Below, one piece after another: positions 13,414 through 14,911 of a stretch of DNA of 14,911 bases. Both the position numbers and the translations under genes were made by a program. This stretch comes from Sulfurovum sp. (GTDB lineage Bacteria; Campylobacterota; Campylobacteria; Campylobacterales; Sulfurovaceae). Location: contig WGDG01000272.1 of the NCBI GenBank assembly GCA_015493425.1, positions 1-14,911 of the forward strand, written 5' to 3'. The notes beneath the pieces were generated by a model, which saw only the letters and a program-made list of their open reading frames with translations, was not told the origin of the DNA and made no database searches. Position 1 is the first letter of the stretch. Every line of letters begins with the position of its first letter.

Positions 13414-13469
13414 GGGGCTGGTGATTTGTAATTTGTTGCGTAGCAATAAATTATGAATCACCTGACCCC
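13414..13469. repeat. long palindromic hairpin with TGCGTAGC tip in the hisD leader
   Basis: GGTGATT (13420-13426) pairs with AATCACC (13456-13462), and TAATTTGTTGC (13429-13439) pairs with GCAATAAATTA (13443-13453) with one G-T wobble; the loop is GTA. Outer GGGG (13414-13417) and CCCC (13466-13469) extend it across an internal loop. The left arm also shows a period of seven (GTGATTT, GTAATTT, GTTGCGT). The tip TGCGTAGC (13437-13444) repeats the core of the tract at 12404. It ends 15 bases before the hisD ATG, close to AAAAGG (13472-13477). Confidence 0.7.
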
Positions 13470-13484
13470 TTAAAAGGCAAAACA

Positions 13485-14780
13485 ATGAAAATATTTTACA
13501 GCAGTGACGATACATTTGAAGCCAACTTCAACGAACTTCTTGAACGTGGGAAGATGGATATCGAGGGAGTGACAGGGATTGTCTCCGGGCTTCTTAAAGA
13601 GATACAAACCCAGGGTAACATTGCACTAAGAGCGCAGATTGCACGATTTGACCGTTGGGAGCCTCAGAGTGATGAGGAGCTGATGGTCTCTACCGATGCT
13701 ATGGCAAAAGCGTATGAAAATATCGACAGCGACCTTAGAGATGCACTCAAACTGGCGTATGATCGCATTGAAGCGTATCACCAAAAACTGATGCCAAAAA
13801 CATGGATGGATACTGAAGAGAGCGGCACGATACTGGGGCAGAAGGTGACACCTGTGGACAGGGCTGGGCTCTATATTCCCGGCGGTAAGGCAGCCTATCC
13901 CTCTTCACTGCTGATGAATGTCATCCCTGCACAGGTGGCAGGGGTTGAGGAGATCGTAGTCTGTACACCGGCACCCGATAATGAGCTCAATGAACTTTTG
14001 CTTGCTGCATGTCACCTTTGCGGTGTAAAAAAAGTATTTAAAGTCGGCGGTGCGTCAGCGATTGGTGCGATGGCGTACGGGACTGAAACCATCCCAAAAG
14101 TTGATGTGATCACGGGACCGGGCAATATTTTTGTTGCAACTGCCAAAAAACTGGTTTACGGTGAAGTGAACATTGACATGATTGCAGGACCGAGTGAGAT
14201 CGGTATTTTGGCAGACAGTACGGCAAGAGAGGACTATCTTGCTATTGACCTGCTCTCTCAGGCAGAGCATGATGAGATGGCAAGTTCCATCCTCATTACT
14301 ACGGACTCCGAACTTGCCAACAAAGTCAGTGACAAGGTTGAAGCCTTCCTTGGCACCCTCAGCCGTGAAGCTATTGCCAGAAAGTCCATAGAGGAGCGTG
14401 GTGCGATTATCGTTACCAAAGATATGGATGAAGCAATCGATCTGATGAACGAGATTGCACCGGAGCACCTTGAGATAGTGACCGAAGATCCGATGGCACT
14501 GTTGGATAAGATCAAACACGCCGGAGCGATCTTCCTTGGTGAAAATACGCCAGAGCCTATCGGCGACTATATCGCAGGCCCCAACCATACCCTGCCAACT
14601 GGAGGAACGGCGAAGTTTTACTCACCTCTGAGTGTAGAGAATTTCCTCAAAAAGTCTTCCATTATTATGATGAGCAAAGAGGGGATGAAAGAGATTGGAG
14701 AGCAGTGCGCGATGATTGCCCATACCGAAGGCCTAACAGCACATGAAGAGAGTGTACGTATCCGCTTGAGAGATCAGTAG
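13485..14780 (+). CDS. hisD: histidinol dehydrogenase HisD
   Basis: HisD oxidises L-histidinol to L-histidine in two NAD-dependent steps, the last reaction of histidine synthesis. The 431-aa length is normal. Catalytic and zinc residues known from E. coli HisD are all seen: Q259 and H262 in LLSQAEHDE, E327 and H328 in IAPEHLE, D361 in PIGDYIAGPNH and H420 in GLTAHEESV. The signature block VDVITGPGNIFVATAKKLVYG (206-226) and IDMIAGPSEIG are intact. AAAAGG (13472-13477) precedes ATG 13485 by 7 bases. No other his gene is in the window, so the pathway is dispersed here, as in many Campylobacterota. A 56-base palindrome occupies the leader and might affect expression. Confidence 0.96.
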   Translation: MKIFYSSDDTFEANFNELLERGKMDIEGVTGIVSGLLKEIQTQGNIALRAQIARFDRWEPQSDEELMVSTDAMAKAYENIDSDLRDALKLAYDRIEAYHQKLMPKTWMDTEESGTILGQKVTPVDRAGLYIPGGKAAYPSSLLMNVIPAQVAGVEEIVVCTPAPDNELNELLLAACHLCGVKKVFKVGGASAIGAMAYGTETIPKVDVITGPGNIFVATAKKLVYGEVNIDMIAGPSEIGILADSTAREDYLAIDLLSQAEHDEMASSILITTDSELANKVSDKVEAFLGTLSREAIARKSIEERGAIIVTKDMDEAIDLMNEIAPEHLEIVTEDPMALLDKIKHAGAIFLGENTPEPIGDYIAGPNHTLPTGGTAKFYSPLSVENFLKKSSIIMMSKEGMKEIGEQCAMIAHTEGLTAHEESVRIRLRDQ

Positions 14781-14834
14781 CCAATATCTTCTCTTGCTTG
14801 ATCTTTATGTTAGTAACTTTATTTCTTCAATGTT

Positions 14835-14872
14835 AAAAAAAGCTCCGTAGGGTGCTGTCTCCTGACAGCACC
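14835..14872 (-). terminator. GC-rich hairpin downstream of hisD, possible terminator for a gene on the minus strand
   Basis: GGTGCTGTC (14851-14859), loop TCCT, GACAGCACC (14864-14872) form a perfect 9-bp stem 70 bases after the hisD stop. No T run follows on the plus strand. On the minus strand TTTTTTT (14841-14835) appears nine bases after the stem, farther than in a standard terminator. It may instead be a dispersed palindromic repeat. The remainder of 14781-14911 shows nothing else I can support. Confidence 0.4.
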
Positions 14873-14911
14873 TGAAATGTATCAACTATGAAATCCGAAA
14901 ACTGTATTACA

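Noticed and set aside
12404..13469. CRISPR array or insertion sequence around the PLP gene
   Set aside because: The repeats are 7-base tandem units without spacers, and no transposase, terminal inverted repeats or cas gene are present.

Overview
The window looks like chromosomal DNA of a free-living Campylobacterota (epsilonproteobacterium), most like the Sulfurovum/Sulfurimonas group. This is judged from protein style, a Campylobacter-like gene order nth - PEB4-type PPIase - class II fba, a CetB/Aer-type single-PAS protein, and sigma70 promoters with strong TATAAT boxes but poor -35 boxes. No mobile-element gene, tRNA, rRNA or CRISPR array is visible. Almost all space is coding.

Layout. 1-163: 3' end of lpxD (lipid A). 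219-449: small unknown protein. 459-914 (minus): CetB/Aer-like FAD-type PAS protein whose leader (about 970-1042, minus) is a class I cyclic-di-GMP riboswitch. 1183-4704: cobalamin-dependent methionine synthase metH, closely followed by a small zinc-ribbon membrane protein (4714-4893). 4989-5891: a DUF1653 protein and an AT-rich DUF6584-like membrane protein. 5917-6135 (minus): small two-helix membrane protein. 6205-6345: nested inverted-repeat element. 6372-7643: pepD dipeptidase. 7721-8629: class I PPK2 polyphosphate kinase, whose stop codon overlaps that of convergent nth (8626-9279, minus). 9395-11300: two periplasmic chaperone-type proteins, one with a parvulin domain (PEB4/SurA-like) and one with the chaperone region in two copies and no parvulin domain. 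11330-12403: fructose-bisphosphate aldolase. 12412-13350: ACC-deaminase/D-cysteine-desulfhydrase-like PLP enzyme, invaded at its start, middle and end by 7-base-periodic tracts. 13485-14780: hisD.

Functionally this is mainly a housekeeping region: methionine and histidine synthesis, peptide breakdown, DNA repair, polyphosphate/nucleotide energy, glycolysis/gluconeogenesis and outer-membrane protein folding. Three things stand out. The first is the riboswitch, which keeps the ligand-contact bases but carries a compensatory swap at the G21-C46 pair, and whose downstream sequence could form a Shine-Dalgarno-hiding switch linking c-di-GMP to an energy-taxis sensor. The second is the duplicated parvulin-less chaperone inserted between the PEB4-like gene and fba. 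The third is a set of heptad-periodic and palindromic repeats around the PLP enzyme and hisD, two of which share the core TGCGTAGC. All calls come from reading the sequence alone; no database search was run.
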